Assembly (NCBI GenBank): GCA_027080605.1
Contig: JALWRO010000198.1
Coordinates: 4,006 to 16,638 of the forward strand
Direction of reading: 5' to 3'
Length of the DNA: 12,633 nt
Source of the DNA: Campylobacterales bacterium
Lineage (GTDB): Bacteria; Campylobacterota; Campylobacteria; Campylobacterales; QNZT01
Under the pieces are notes generated by a model. The model saw nothing but the letters and a program-made list of their open reading frames with translations, was not told where the DNA came from and ran no database searches. Of this stretch, positions 6,038 through 12,633 are shown piece after piece. How positions within the stretch are numbered: position 1 is the first letter of the stretch; every line of letters begins with the position of its first letter. The translations under genes and the position numbers were made by a program.

Positions 6038-7954
6038 ATGGATATTTTTCAAAAAAATCTCGCTGCCTTACAGCAGGTAGATCTCAACCTTGCCGCAAAA
6101 CTAAACAAGATTTCCGGAAATCAGACATTTGAAGTCTTTGCGACAGATAGTTTTGCCAATGCCAATATTCTGGATACCAGAGATCATACGCCTTTATATC
6201 AGGCTCAACCTGTTGAAGAGATCGAACAGACACTCAAAAGCTTTGAAAAGTATAAGCTATACAATTCACTCTATTTTTACGGTATAGGCAACGGTTATCT
6301 TTATCAACAACTTCTTGCAAATCCTTTTTTAAAAAGTCTTTATATCTTTGAGCCGGAACTTGAATTGATCTATATTGCCATGAATCTCACTGATTTATCC
6401 AAAGATATTGCAAACAGAAGGATAAAAATTATACATACCACAGATTTTGATTCAAGTAAATTTTCCTTACTTACCAACGGTACGGATCCAGTCTATTTCA
6501 AAGCATATGAACTACATCTGCACACGCCGTTTTACGATAAGTACCTCGACGATATCACCAAAGTAAATCAGGCAGTTACAAAAGTCTTTTCTTACCATGT
6601 CAATGCAACCGGAAACGATGCAACCGATGAACTGCTGGGACTCGATCACTTCATACAAAATCTTCCCGTTATGGTGAAAAACCCTACGCTGAGAGAACTG
6701 GAGAAAAAAGGTAAAACAACTGATACAGCCGTCATCGTCGCAACCGGTCCATCTCTGGTAAAGCAGTTACCTTTGCTAAAAAAGATCAAGGATTACGTGA
6801 CCATCATCTCTGTCGATGCCTCATTGCCTATTTTGGAAAAAGAGGGGATCAAACCTGATATTGTCACCTCGATAGAACGTATTGCGCTCACTGCAAAATT
6901 TTATGAAAATACTTCTGCAGAATTTCAAAAAGATATTGTCTTTGCGTTGACAGCTATTGTAGATGAAGCAATTCTGAATAATATCAAAAACGGTCAAATC
7001 CAGCTAAGTATGCGTCCTACTGGTACACACTACTACTATATGCAGCTTGACGAATGGGGTTATGTCGGTGTTGGCATGAGTGCAGCCAATTTAGCCTATG
7101 AAATTGCTTCAAAAATTGGTTTTAAACAAATCGTGCTGATTGGACAGGATCTTGCATATGGTAAAGACGGTTCTTCACATGCTAAAAACCATATCTTTGG
7201 AGAAGATGAGGTCAAACACAACGATCGTAAAGATGACTACATCACGGCATATGGCGGAGAAGGAGAAGTAAAAACTACCTGGGTTTGGAAACTCTTTCTG
7301 AGCGGTTATGAAAAAGTAATTGCACAAAACAATATCGAAGGAAAGATTGTCACGATCAATGCCACAGAAGGCGGTGCCAGAATTGCAGGCACCAAAGAGA
7401 TGCCATTTCATGAAGTGATCGATACCTATGTTAAGACCGATCGGGTGAAACAAAAAATCGTTCTCGAAAAACCTTCTGAAGAAGAGGCTTATGAAAAGAT
7501 AGCACAATCTATGCAAAAAATTGATGAAGTTGTCGAAATAGCGGAGCAGATGCAAAGAAGGGTCAAAAAACTACTCAAAGAGATCACACAGACGATCAAC
7601 CGATATAAAAAGTACGATATTAAAGATATTCATCTTCATGTTAAAGAGAGAGAGACTAAAAAGCTAGTCGATAAAATCGCCAAAGTTCGTAATAGTTACT
7701 ATGGCGGACAATTTGAATCTTTTTATGGCTTTCTGATTTCTCCTCTTTTGACACATCTGGAATATGATATCGCCTACTGGAGTATTCAGCCGGAACGCAC
7801 TCAAAAAGAGCGTATTCATAAAAACTGGAAGATGATCGTCTTTCATCATGAATGGTGTTACCGGGTAATGGTGAATATCGAAGCAATTTTAAAAGTGATC
7901 AATGAGAAGAAAGGTGCATTGGAAATCGAATATAACCAGGAAGCTGTCTGCTAG
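6038..7954 (+). CDS. maf: Motility accessory factor (Maf) flagellin glycosyltransferase
   Basis: The 638-residue cytosolic protein belongs to the Maf/DUF115 family, whose members are needed for transfer of pseudaminic acid (nonulosonic acid) to flagellin Ser/Thr residues before export. The central domain has VATGPSL (234-240), SVDASLPIL (258-266), IGQDLAYG (368-375) and NATEGGARIAG (441-451), all typical of Maf and partly shared with sialyltransferase-like folds. The N-terminal region (1-210) carries the Maf N-domain with FYGIGNGYLY (80-89) and IFEPE (103-107). The C-terminal third is charged and helical. I chose the ATG at 6038 because AAAAAGGG lies 6 nt upstream. The in-frame ATG at 6008 sits inside the -12 element of the sigma-54 promoter, so it would not be on that transcript. 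The gene lies between its likely substrate (flagellin) and the donor-sugar operon. It is AT-richer than topA or pseC. Its stop shares a CTAG with the pseI stop. Confidence 0.9.
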   Translation: MDIFQKNLAALQQVDLNLAAKLNKISGNQTFEVFATDSFANANILDTRDHTPLYQAQPVEEIEQTLKSFEKYKLYNSLYFYGIGNGYLYQQLLANPFLKSLYIFEPELELIYIAMNLTDLSKDIANRRIKIIHTTDFDSSKFSLLTNGTDPVYFKAYELHLHTPFYDKYLDDITKVNQAVTKVFSYHVNATGNDATDELLGLDHFIQNLPVMVKNPTLRELEKKGKTTDTAVIVATGPSLVKQLPLLKKIKDYVTIISVDASLPILEKEGIKPDIVTSIERIALTAKFYENTSAEFQKDIVFALTAIVDEAILNNIKNGQIQLSMRPTGTHYYYMQLDEWGYVGVGMSAANLAYEIASKIGFKQIVLIGQDLAYGKDGSSHAKNHIFGEDEVKHNDRKDDYITAYGGEGEVKTTWVWKLFLSGYEKVIAQNNIEGKIVTINATEGGARIAGTKEMPFHEVIDTYVKTDRVKQKIVLEKPSEEEAYEKIAQSMQKIDEVVEIAEQMQRRVKKLLKEITQTINRYKKYDIKDIHLHVKERETKKLVDKIAKVRNSYYGGQFESFYGFLISPLLTHLEYDIAYWSIQPERTQKERIHKNWKMIVFHHEWCYRVMVNIEAILKVINEKKGALEIEYNQEAVC

Positions 7955-8991
7955 GATTTGATATCTTCCCATCGTAAAGCAGTGGCAAAAGGCAAGTCCT
8001 TTACCGCTCTTTTTCTCAGAATATCTTTCAAATATTTTGGATGCAAACCATACCCTGGACGTACACTTCGGATATTTTCTTCGGTAATTACCTCACCTTT
8101 TTTGATATCCTTGGCGACATAGAGACTTCTTGCAAACTGACGTGATTTTCTCTTCTTTTCCGTCATGGAGTAGTCCACTTTGCCAAGCAGTTTTTCCGTA
8201 TCTCTGACAGCTTTTACCATTTGAGCAAATTCTTCTTTATCGAGTGAAAAATCGATATCCGGTCCGCCGATGGATTTATCGAGAATGAAATGTTTTTCAA
8301 TCACTCTGGCACCAAGCGCTACCGCTGCGACAGGGGCGGTGATGCCCAGTGTATGATCTGAAAAACCGGCAACGACACCAAATGTCTCCGCCAGATTGGG
8401 TATTGTTTTCAGATTCGCCTCTTCCAGCGGTGCGGGATAGGCTGAGGTACACTTGAGTAAAACAATATCCTCATTTCCCTCGCTTCTGCAGATATCAACT
8501 GCATCCTGTATCTCGTCGATCGTAGCGATGCCTGTTGAGATAATCATGAGTTTCTGTTTGGATGCGGCATACCGAATCAACTCATAATCGGTAATCTCAA
8601 AAGAGGCGATTTTATAAGCAACCGGATCGAACTGTTCCAGAAAATCTACTGCTGTTTTGTCAAAAGGAGAGGAGAAGATATCGATACCGATCTCTCTTGC
8701 ATATGTAAAGAGTTCTTCATGCCACTCCCAGGGTAAATAAGCCTCTTGATACAAATCATACAACTTTCTATCGTCCCAAAGTGTGCCGCCTTTTATAATA
8801 AAATCCTCTCTATCGCTGTCCAGAGTCAGTGTATCAGCAGTATAAGTTTGCAGTTTAATCGCATTCGCCCCTGTCTCTTTGGCATTTTTGATACTCTCTT
8901 TTGCTATCATCATGTCTCCACCATGGTTGGCTGAGAGTTCGGCGATAATATAGACACCATCACGACTAAGATCAAAATCACCTGTTTTCAT
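7951..8991 (-). CDS. pseI: Pseudaminic acid synthase PseI
   Basis: Condenses phosphoenolpyruvate with 6-deoxy-AltdiNAc, the product of PseG, to give pseudaminic acid. The 346-residue length is normal. The NeuB barrel occupies about 10-280, with AELSANHGG (17-25), KLQTYTADT (46-54), FSSPFD (106-111) and YKIASFEI (126-133). H213 (SDHT) and H234 (EKHF) correspond to the metal-binding histidines of the NeuB family. A C-terminal SAF/antifreeze-like domain follows (about 288-346). PseI, NeuB and LegI are related, but the surrounding pseB/C/F/G/H genes make PseI the best call. The ATG at 8991 overlaps the pseGH stop as ATGA, so it is the last, translationally coupled gene of the operon. No terminator follows; it converges directly on maf. 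Confidence 0.93.
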   Translation of the reverse strand: MKTGDFDLSRDGVYIIAELSANHGGDMMIAKESIKNAKETGANAIKLQTYTADTLTLDSDREDFIIKGGTLWDDRKLYDLYQEAYLPWEWHEELFTYAREIGIDIFSSPFDKTAVDFLEQFDPVAYKIASFEITDYELIRYAASKQKLMIISTGIATIDEIQDAVDICRSEGNEDIVLLKCTSAYPAPLEEANLKTIPNLAETFGVVAGFSDHTLGITAPVAAVALGARVIEKHFILDKSIGGPDIDFSLDKEEFAQMVKAVRDTEKLLGKVDYSMTEKKRKSRQFARSLYVAKDIKKGEVITEENIRSVRPGYGLHPKYLKDILRKRAVKDLPFATALRWEDIKS

Positions 8992-10304
8992 CTCTTTTTC
9001 TCCATTACAATCAGTGTGCCTTGTCGATCCACTTGCTTAAAACCAAATTTTTCATAAAGTCGTATCGCTGAAAGATTCTCCTCAAATACTTTGGCTATTA
9101 ACTTTTTAAGTTTCAGATCCTCAAAACCGTACATAAGGACATTTTGCATGAGCAAACTTCCCACCCCTTTCAGTGTCGGTCTGGCGTAGAGTCCAATTTC
9201 TGCGATTAAATTATTACGGTCAATATGTGTAAAATCTATAACACCTACAGCTTGCCCAAATTGCCTGACAACAAAATAGATCCGATCTATTTTCTTTTTC
9301 AACCCATCAATATAAGAGATATGGTCTTTTAATGCTATGGGTTCTTTATCGAACATCCATTTTCTTACAGAGGGATGATTACGCCATGACAAGACTTCAA
9401 CTTTTTCAGTATAAGACAGATCAATAAAGTTTTTTAGGTCAATTGCCATCTTCTCCAGCTTATCTGGTTGAAAACTTTCCAATACACTATAGCCATAATT
9501 CAACAAATATGCAAACATATCCTTCTGGTTCTCAGCAGTTTTAATCGCTAAAAAGGGCAACTCCATAAAAAGAACTTCATGAACCGTTACACTCGGAGTG
9601 ACAATTGCAAACCTGCTTTGATTCATCAATTTCGCAATTTGGTTAAAATCAATATATAAATCTACAGACACGCTCTCTTTCACATAAACTTTTAACTCTT
9701 CTATATTTTTATTGGCACTCGTAGTGACGACCGCTATTTTAAAATAATGAGGAAGAACTTCCAGAAGCTGGAGATTTAAATTTTGTGTATCTGCCCCGCC
9801 AAGTGCAATGAAAAGATCATAAATTTTTTCCCGCTTGATTCCTTTTTCTTCATAAAACTCTTCACGAAGCAGTGTATATTGACTCCCGCATCTAAGCTCA
9901 CATTTTTCGGGCACCAAACCTTCGTATCTTTTTGCATCCGCACAGATATTGTGATTGAGCAATATATCACAATAGTGTCTTTCGTATGTATCGTCCAGGA
10001 CGAAAATTTTGAGTTTTGGATTATGAATTTTGAGTTGTTTTTCAAACTCGTAATCAATATCATAGTGGTCGATAACGATCATATCTATTTGCAATTTTTT
10101 TATCAGTTGATCGAGTTCTTCAATATCATTACTTTTGAGTATCACAACCGGGTAAGGGATCTGATCTGTCAAATTGCCTTCCAGTTCCTGACAGGCAAAG
10201 ATGATATTGTCCTCTTTGAACTGCTTTGCCAAAACCAGATCTCTCATGATGTGACCGGTACCTATTTGCGAGGAAGCATCGGCACGAAAGAGAATGTTAG
10301 CCAT
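8988..10304 (-). CDS. pseGH: Fused PseG hydrolase - PseH N-acetyltransferase
   Basis: The 438-residue bifunctional enzyme acts in pseudaminic acid synthesis. Residues 1 to about 288 are PseG, which removes UDP from UDP-2,4-diacetamido-2,4,6-trideoxy-L-altrose. It has a GT-B-like fold, with FRADASSQIGTGHIMR at the N-terminus (H18 is the likely catalytic histidine), FIALGGAD (165-172) and TPSVTVHE (236-243). Residues about 289-438 are a GNAT domain matching PseH, which acetylates the 4-amino group from acetyl-CoA. It has WRNHPSVRKWM (307-317), an acetyl-CoA loop near RPTLKGVGSLL (375-385) and the closing ENLSAIRLYEKFGF (409-422). In Campylobacter and Helicobacter these are separate proteins of about 270-280 and 180 residues. 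There is no visible linker or internal stop. I chose the ATG at 10304, which overlaps the pseF stop by 8 nt (ATGGCTAA); the longer in-frame ATG at 10418 adds 38 residues lying inside pseF. It is clearly AT-richer than pseC. Confidence 0.92.
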   Translation of the reverse strand: MANILFRADASSQIGTGHIMRDLVLAKQFKEDNIIFACQELEGNLTDQIPYPVVILKSNDIEELDQLIKKLQIDMIVIDHYDIDYEFEKQLKIHNPKLKIFVLDDTYERHYCDILLNHNICADAKRYEGLVPEKCELRCGSQYTLLREEFYEEKGIKREKIYDLFIALGGADTQNLNLQLLEVLPHYFKIAVVTTSANKNIEELKVYVKESVSVDLYIDFNQIAKLMNQSRFAIVTPSVTVHEVLFMELPFLAIKTAENQKDMFAYLLNYGYSVLESFQPDKLEKMAIDLKNFIDLSYTEKVEVLSWRNHPSVRKWMFDKEPIALKDHISYIDGLKKKIDRIYFVVRQFGQAVGVIDFTHIDRNNLIAEIGLYARPTLKGVGSLLMQNVLMYGFEDLKLKKLIAKVFEENLSAIRLYEKFGFKQVDRQGTLIVMEKKR

Positions 10305-10986
10305 TTTCCATTTCCTGAATGACCCTGTACATGATTTCAGCCCTTTTCCAGTCTTCCGGCGTATCGATATCCTGTACCAGATGTCTCGGTATCTTAACAG
10401 GAATGGAATCTTTGCCAAATGCTATGTCACTCTTTTGCGCACCTGCCTTCTCCCAATAAAACTGCCCCGCATCATAAAAAGCTTCTTCCAGATCCTGGCT
10501 TCTTTTGTGATAGTTCTCCTTCCAAAACATTTCGCATCTGTTGTTTTCTGTGATTCTGAAGCTGCGCCAGATTGGGTAGGCAAACGTCGTGATAGCAAAC
10601 GCCATCACAGCATCTTCATTTTGTTTTAGCTGGATAAGCCCCTCTTTCAAATACTTTTCATGAAGCATCGGCGCGGTTGCATAGATGGTACAGGCAAACG
10701 CATATCCTGTATAAACACTTAAAGCGTGTTTGGTCACATCTGCCGTTCCGGTAAAATCATCTGCCAGTTCTTTGGGTCTTTTGAGTACCTCCGCACCATA
10801 TGCTTTCGAAACTTCGGCGATCTCATCATCATCGGTAGAGACGACGATCTTATCGAACAGGGTGCTCTTTTTCGCCGTTTCAATCGAGTAGGCAATCAAT
10901 GGCTTACCGAGGAAAAGTTTAATATTTTTTCGGGGGATTCGTTTGCTACCCCCTCGGGCGGGGATAATGGCAATCACTCTATCCAT
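10297..10986 (-). CDS. pseF: Pseudaminic acid cytidylyltransferase PseF
   Basis: Activates pseudaminic acid with CTP to CMP-pseudaminic acid, the donor used by Maf. The 229-residue length is normal for the family. The CTP-binding signature IIPARGGSKRIPRKNI lies at 7-22. STDDDEIAEVSKAYGA (50-65), the pattern YATAPML (102-108), DAGQFYW (173-179) and QDIDTPEDW (205-213) are typical of CMP-nonulosonate synthetases of the NeuA/PseF group. The ATG at 10986 overlaps the pseC stop by 8 nt (ATGGATAG) and its own stop overlaps pseGH by 8 nt, so expression is likely coupled on both sides. CMP-Neu5Ac synthetase (NeuA) would be the alternative from sequence alone, but the operon decides for PseF. Confidence 0.93.
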   Translation of the reverse strand: MDRVIAIIPARGGSKRIPRKNIKLFLGKPLIAYSIETAKKSTLFDKIVVSTDDDEIAEVSKAYGAEVLKRPKELADDFTGTADVTKHALSVYTGYAFACTIYATAPMLHEKYLKEGLIQLKQNEDAVMAFAITTFAYPIWRSFRITENNRCEMFWKENYHKRSQDLEEAFYDAGQFYWEKAGAQKSDIAFGKDSIPVKIPRHLVQDIDTPEDWKRAEIMYRVIQEMENG

Positions 10987-12097
10987 TTACTACCTCAAAA
11001 AGTGTTTGGATCACATACGCCTGCTCTTCCTCACCAAGCGTCGGGTAGATCGGTAAAGAGATCGCTTCCTGATAGTATTTATCCATCTGAGGAGTTGTTT
11101 CTTTCCCGTATCCGAGTTTACGATAGTAAGGTTGTTTGTTGACAGGGATATAGTGCAACTGCACGCCGACACCTCTTTCGATCAGATTTTCAAAAAGTGC
11201 TTTTTTATCATCGGTTTGCACACGTACGACAAAAAGGTGATAGGTGCTTCCTTCATCAAAAGGATAAAGCGGTTTTACGGGGCTATTTGCAAACGCTTCA
11301 TGATACCTTTTGGCAATCTCTCTTCTTTTAGCAAGAAATCCATCCAGCTTATGCAACTGACTCAACCCGAGCGCCGCCTGTATGTCGGTCAGTCTGTAAT
11401 TAAATCCCAGATGCTGCATTTCGTAATACCACGGCGCGACTTCCGGTTTGCGTACGATGCCATGATTTCGTAAATGCAACAGCCGTTCATGAAGCGCAGA
11501 ATCATTGGTCGTAATCGCCCCGCCCTCGCCTGTAGTCATATTTTTTACCGGATGAAAAGAGAAGATTGAAGCATCGCTATTGACACAACTTCCCGCTTTG
11601 ATACCCTCACTCACAGCACCGATTGTATGGGCGTTATCTTCCAAAATCGCCACGCCATACTTCTCCCTCAGCGATGCCAGTCTCTTTTGATCGAGCATCT
11701 TTCCAGAAAACGCCACTCCGTACAGGGCTTTGATCTGCGGATCTTTTTGCAGCATCTCTTCACACAAATCCAGATCGATATTTCCTTCCTTTGTGATATC
11801 GATAAAAACGGGCTTTGCACCGGCATAGACAATCGCATTGACAGTAGAGAGGAAGGTATTGGGCGTGGTAAGTACTTTGTACCCTTTGTTAAGGAGTACC
11901 AGTGAAGCCAGGTGCAACGCCGCCGTACCGTTGGCGACCGCTACCGCATATTTCGCACCGGTATAAGTACAAAGTGCCTCTTCAAACGCTTTTACTCTCG
12001 GACCTGTTGTGATCAGATCAGATTGCAATGCTTCAATAACCGATGCAATATCCTCTTCATCTATTGTTTGTCTGCCGTAAGGAAGAGACTTTTTCAC
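10979..12097 (-). CDS. pseC: UDP-4-amino-4,6-dideoxy-L-AltNAc transaminase PseC
   Basis: PLP-dependent aminotransferase (DegT/DnrJ/EryC1 fold) that transfers an amino group from glutamate to C4 of the 4-keto sugar made by PseB. The complete product is 372 residues. The PLP lysine is K185 in FSFHPVKNMTTGEGG; the partner acid is D154 in LEDNAHTIG. The N-terminus (LPYGRQTIDEEDI, 5-17) and ANGTAALHLA (55-64) are family signatures, and FNYRLTDIQAALGLSQL follows about 45 residues after the lysine. The start is GTG at 12097, which overlaps the pseB stop as GTGA. No ATG is available near the family start, so a non-ATG start is well supported. It is the second gene of the operon. Confidence 0.95.
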   Translation of the reverse strand: MKKSLPYGRQTIDEEDIASVIEALQSDLITTGPRVKAFEEALCTYTGAKYAVAVANGTAALHLASLVLLNKGYKVLTTPNTFLSTVNAIVYAGAKPVFIDITKEGNIDLDLCEEMLQKDPQIKALYGVAFSGKMLDQKRLASLREKYGVAILEDNAHTIGAVSEGIKAGSCVNSDASIFSFHPVKNMTTGEGGAITTNDSALHERLLHLRNHGIVRKPEVAPWYYEMQHLGFNYRLTDIQAALGLSQLHKLDGFLAKRREIAKRYHEAFANSPVKPLYPFDEGSTYHLFVVRVQTDDKKALFENLIERGVGVQLHYIPVNKQPYYRKLGYGKETTPQMDKYYQEAISLPIYPTLGEEEQAYVIQTLFEVVNG

Positions 12098-12633
12098 TTT
12101 ATCAACTCCAAAAATGCTTCACGACCCAGCCACCAGTCATTTGTATCGGAGCTATACTCAAATCCATCTGAGACAGGCCTGCCCTGCTCTCCTTTGGCAT
12201 CGATCGTAAAATCGACCGCTTCGGTAAAACGGATCGTCGGTTTGATCACATAATGGTCTGCAAACTCCAGTGTTCTGAGACTATCCTCTTTGGTAATCAT
12301 CGCTTCATGAAGCTTTTCGCCAGGACGTATACCGATCACTTCATAAGGTTCACCGCCACTCATCGCCAAAGCAAGTTCGGTCATCTTCATCGAAGGAATC
12401 TTGGGAACAAATATCTCTCCGCCGTGCATCCGCATAAAACTCTCGATCACAAAATCGACACCTTGCTGTAAAGTAATCAAAAAGCGTGTCATACGCTCGT
12501 CGGTAATGGTGAGCTTTTTCCCTTCATGAAGCAGTTTCTGAAAATAGGGAATCACCGATCCGTTACTGCCGACGCCATTGCCGTAACGTACGACGGAAAA
12601 ACGGGTCCTTTTGGTGCCGCCGACCTTATTTGC
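12094..12633 (-). CDS. pseB: PseB, UDP-GlcNAc 4,6-dehydratase (inverting), C-terminal part
   Basis: The frame is open from the window edge to a TGA at 12096-12094, giving the last 179 residues of PseB; the N-terminal NAD-binding half and the catalytic residues lie outside the window. PseB is an SDR-family enzyme that starts the pathway by converting UDP-GlcNAc to the 4-keto-6-deoxy-L-sugar with C5 inversion. Recognisable segments are FSVVRYGN (12-19), MTRFLITLQQGV (48-59), MHGGEIFVPKIPSMKMTELA (69-88), IGIRPGEKLHEAMI (101-114) and FEYSSDTNDWWL (159-170). The usual YGNVVGSRGSV is YGNGVGSNGSV here, two substitutions in a normally conserved loop. The GTG at 12555 is only an internal codon, because the family sequence continues upstream of it. 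Its stop overlaps the pseC start by 4 nt. Confidence 0.93.
   Translation of the reverse strand, partial: ANKVGGTKRTRFSVVRYGNGVGSNGSVIPYFQKLLHEGKKLTITDERMTRFLITLQQGVDFVIESFMRMHGGEIFVPKIPSMKMTELALAMSGGEPYEVIGIRPGEKLHEAMITKEDSLRTLEFADHYVIKPTIRFTEAVDFTIDAKGEQGRPVSDGFEYSSDTNDWWLGREAFLELIK

Noticed and set aside
10305..10418. 38-residue N-terminal extension of PseGH
   Set aside because: It is out-of-frame pseF sequence. PseG proteins begin at the residues encoded from 10304, and that ATG makes the same 8-nt overlap seen at other junctions.
1..12633. CRISPR arrays, tRNA or rRNA genes, insertion sequences, attachment sites
   Set aside because: I saw no repeat-spacer pattern, RNA gene, transposase or terminal inverted repeats. 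Nearly all of the window is accounted for by ordinary genes.

Overview
The window looks like a flagellar and flagellin-glycosylation region from a member of the Campylobacterota (Epsilonproteobacteria). The clues are a short BioB of the Helicobacter/Sulfurimonas type, an epsilon-type flagellin, a complete pseudaminic acid gene set, and the order maf - flagellin - topA. From memory, that order resembles HP0114-HP0115-HP0116 in Helicobacter pylori. A free-living sulfur or hydrogen oxidiser (Sulfurimonas/Sulfurovum-like) is a reasonable guess, but the genus cannot be fixed from this sequence.

Layout. (1) Bases 1-183 hold the 3' end of an unidentified plus-strand gene. Its tail overlaps that of the next gene by 14 bp. 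(2) Bases 170-4260, minus strand, form a tight topA - bioB - CPA2-type antiporter operon with overlapping genes, read from an extended -10 promoter near 4300. topA starts with TTG. (3) Bases 4261-4525 are a divergent intergenic region. It carries the topA promoter, a very good sigma-28 (FliA) promoter for the flagellin gene, a near-palindrome running into that promoter's -35 element, and a small hairpin in the flagellin leader. (4) Bases 4526-5926 are a 466-residue flagellin gene, followed by a strong terminator at 5952-5983. (5) Bases 5997-6014 are a sigma-54 promoter with exact GG-N10-GC spacing, followed by maf (6038-7954), which encodes a flagellin glycosyltransferase of the Maf family. 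(6) Bases 7951-12633, minus strand, are the pseudaminic acid operon pseB(partial)-pseC-pseF-pseGH-pseI. Every junction in it overlaps by 4 or 8 nt. PseG and PseH are fused in one polypeptide.

How the parts work together. PseB, PseC, PseH, PseG, PseI and PseF convert UDP-GlcNAc to CMP-pseudaminic acid. Maf is expected to transfer this sugar to Ser/Thr residues of the flagellin encoded next door. The window therefore holds substrate, transferase and donor-sugar pathway as one cassette, with sigma-28 apparently driving the flagellin and sigma-54 the transferase. The topA-bioB-antiporter operon looks like housekeeping neighbourhood.

I did not find a wholly unknown system. The most unusual items are the PseG-PseH fusion, the different sigma factors for flagellin and its transferase, the shared CTAG stop between the convergent maf and pseI genes, and the repeated 8-nt gene overlaps.
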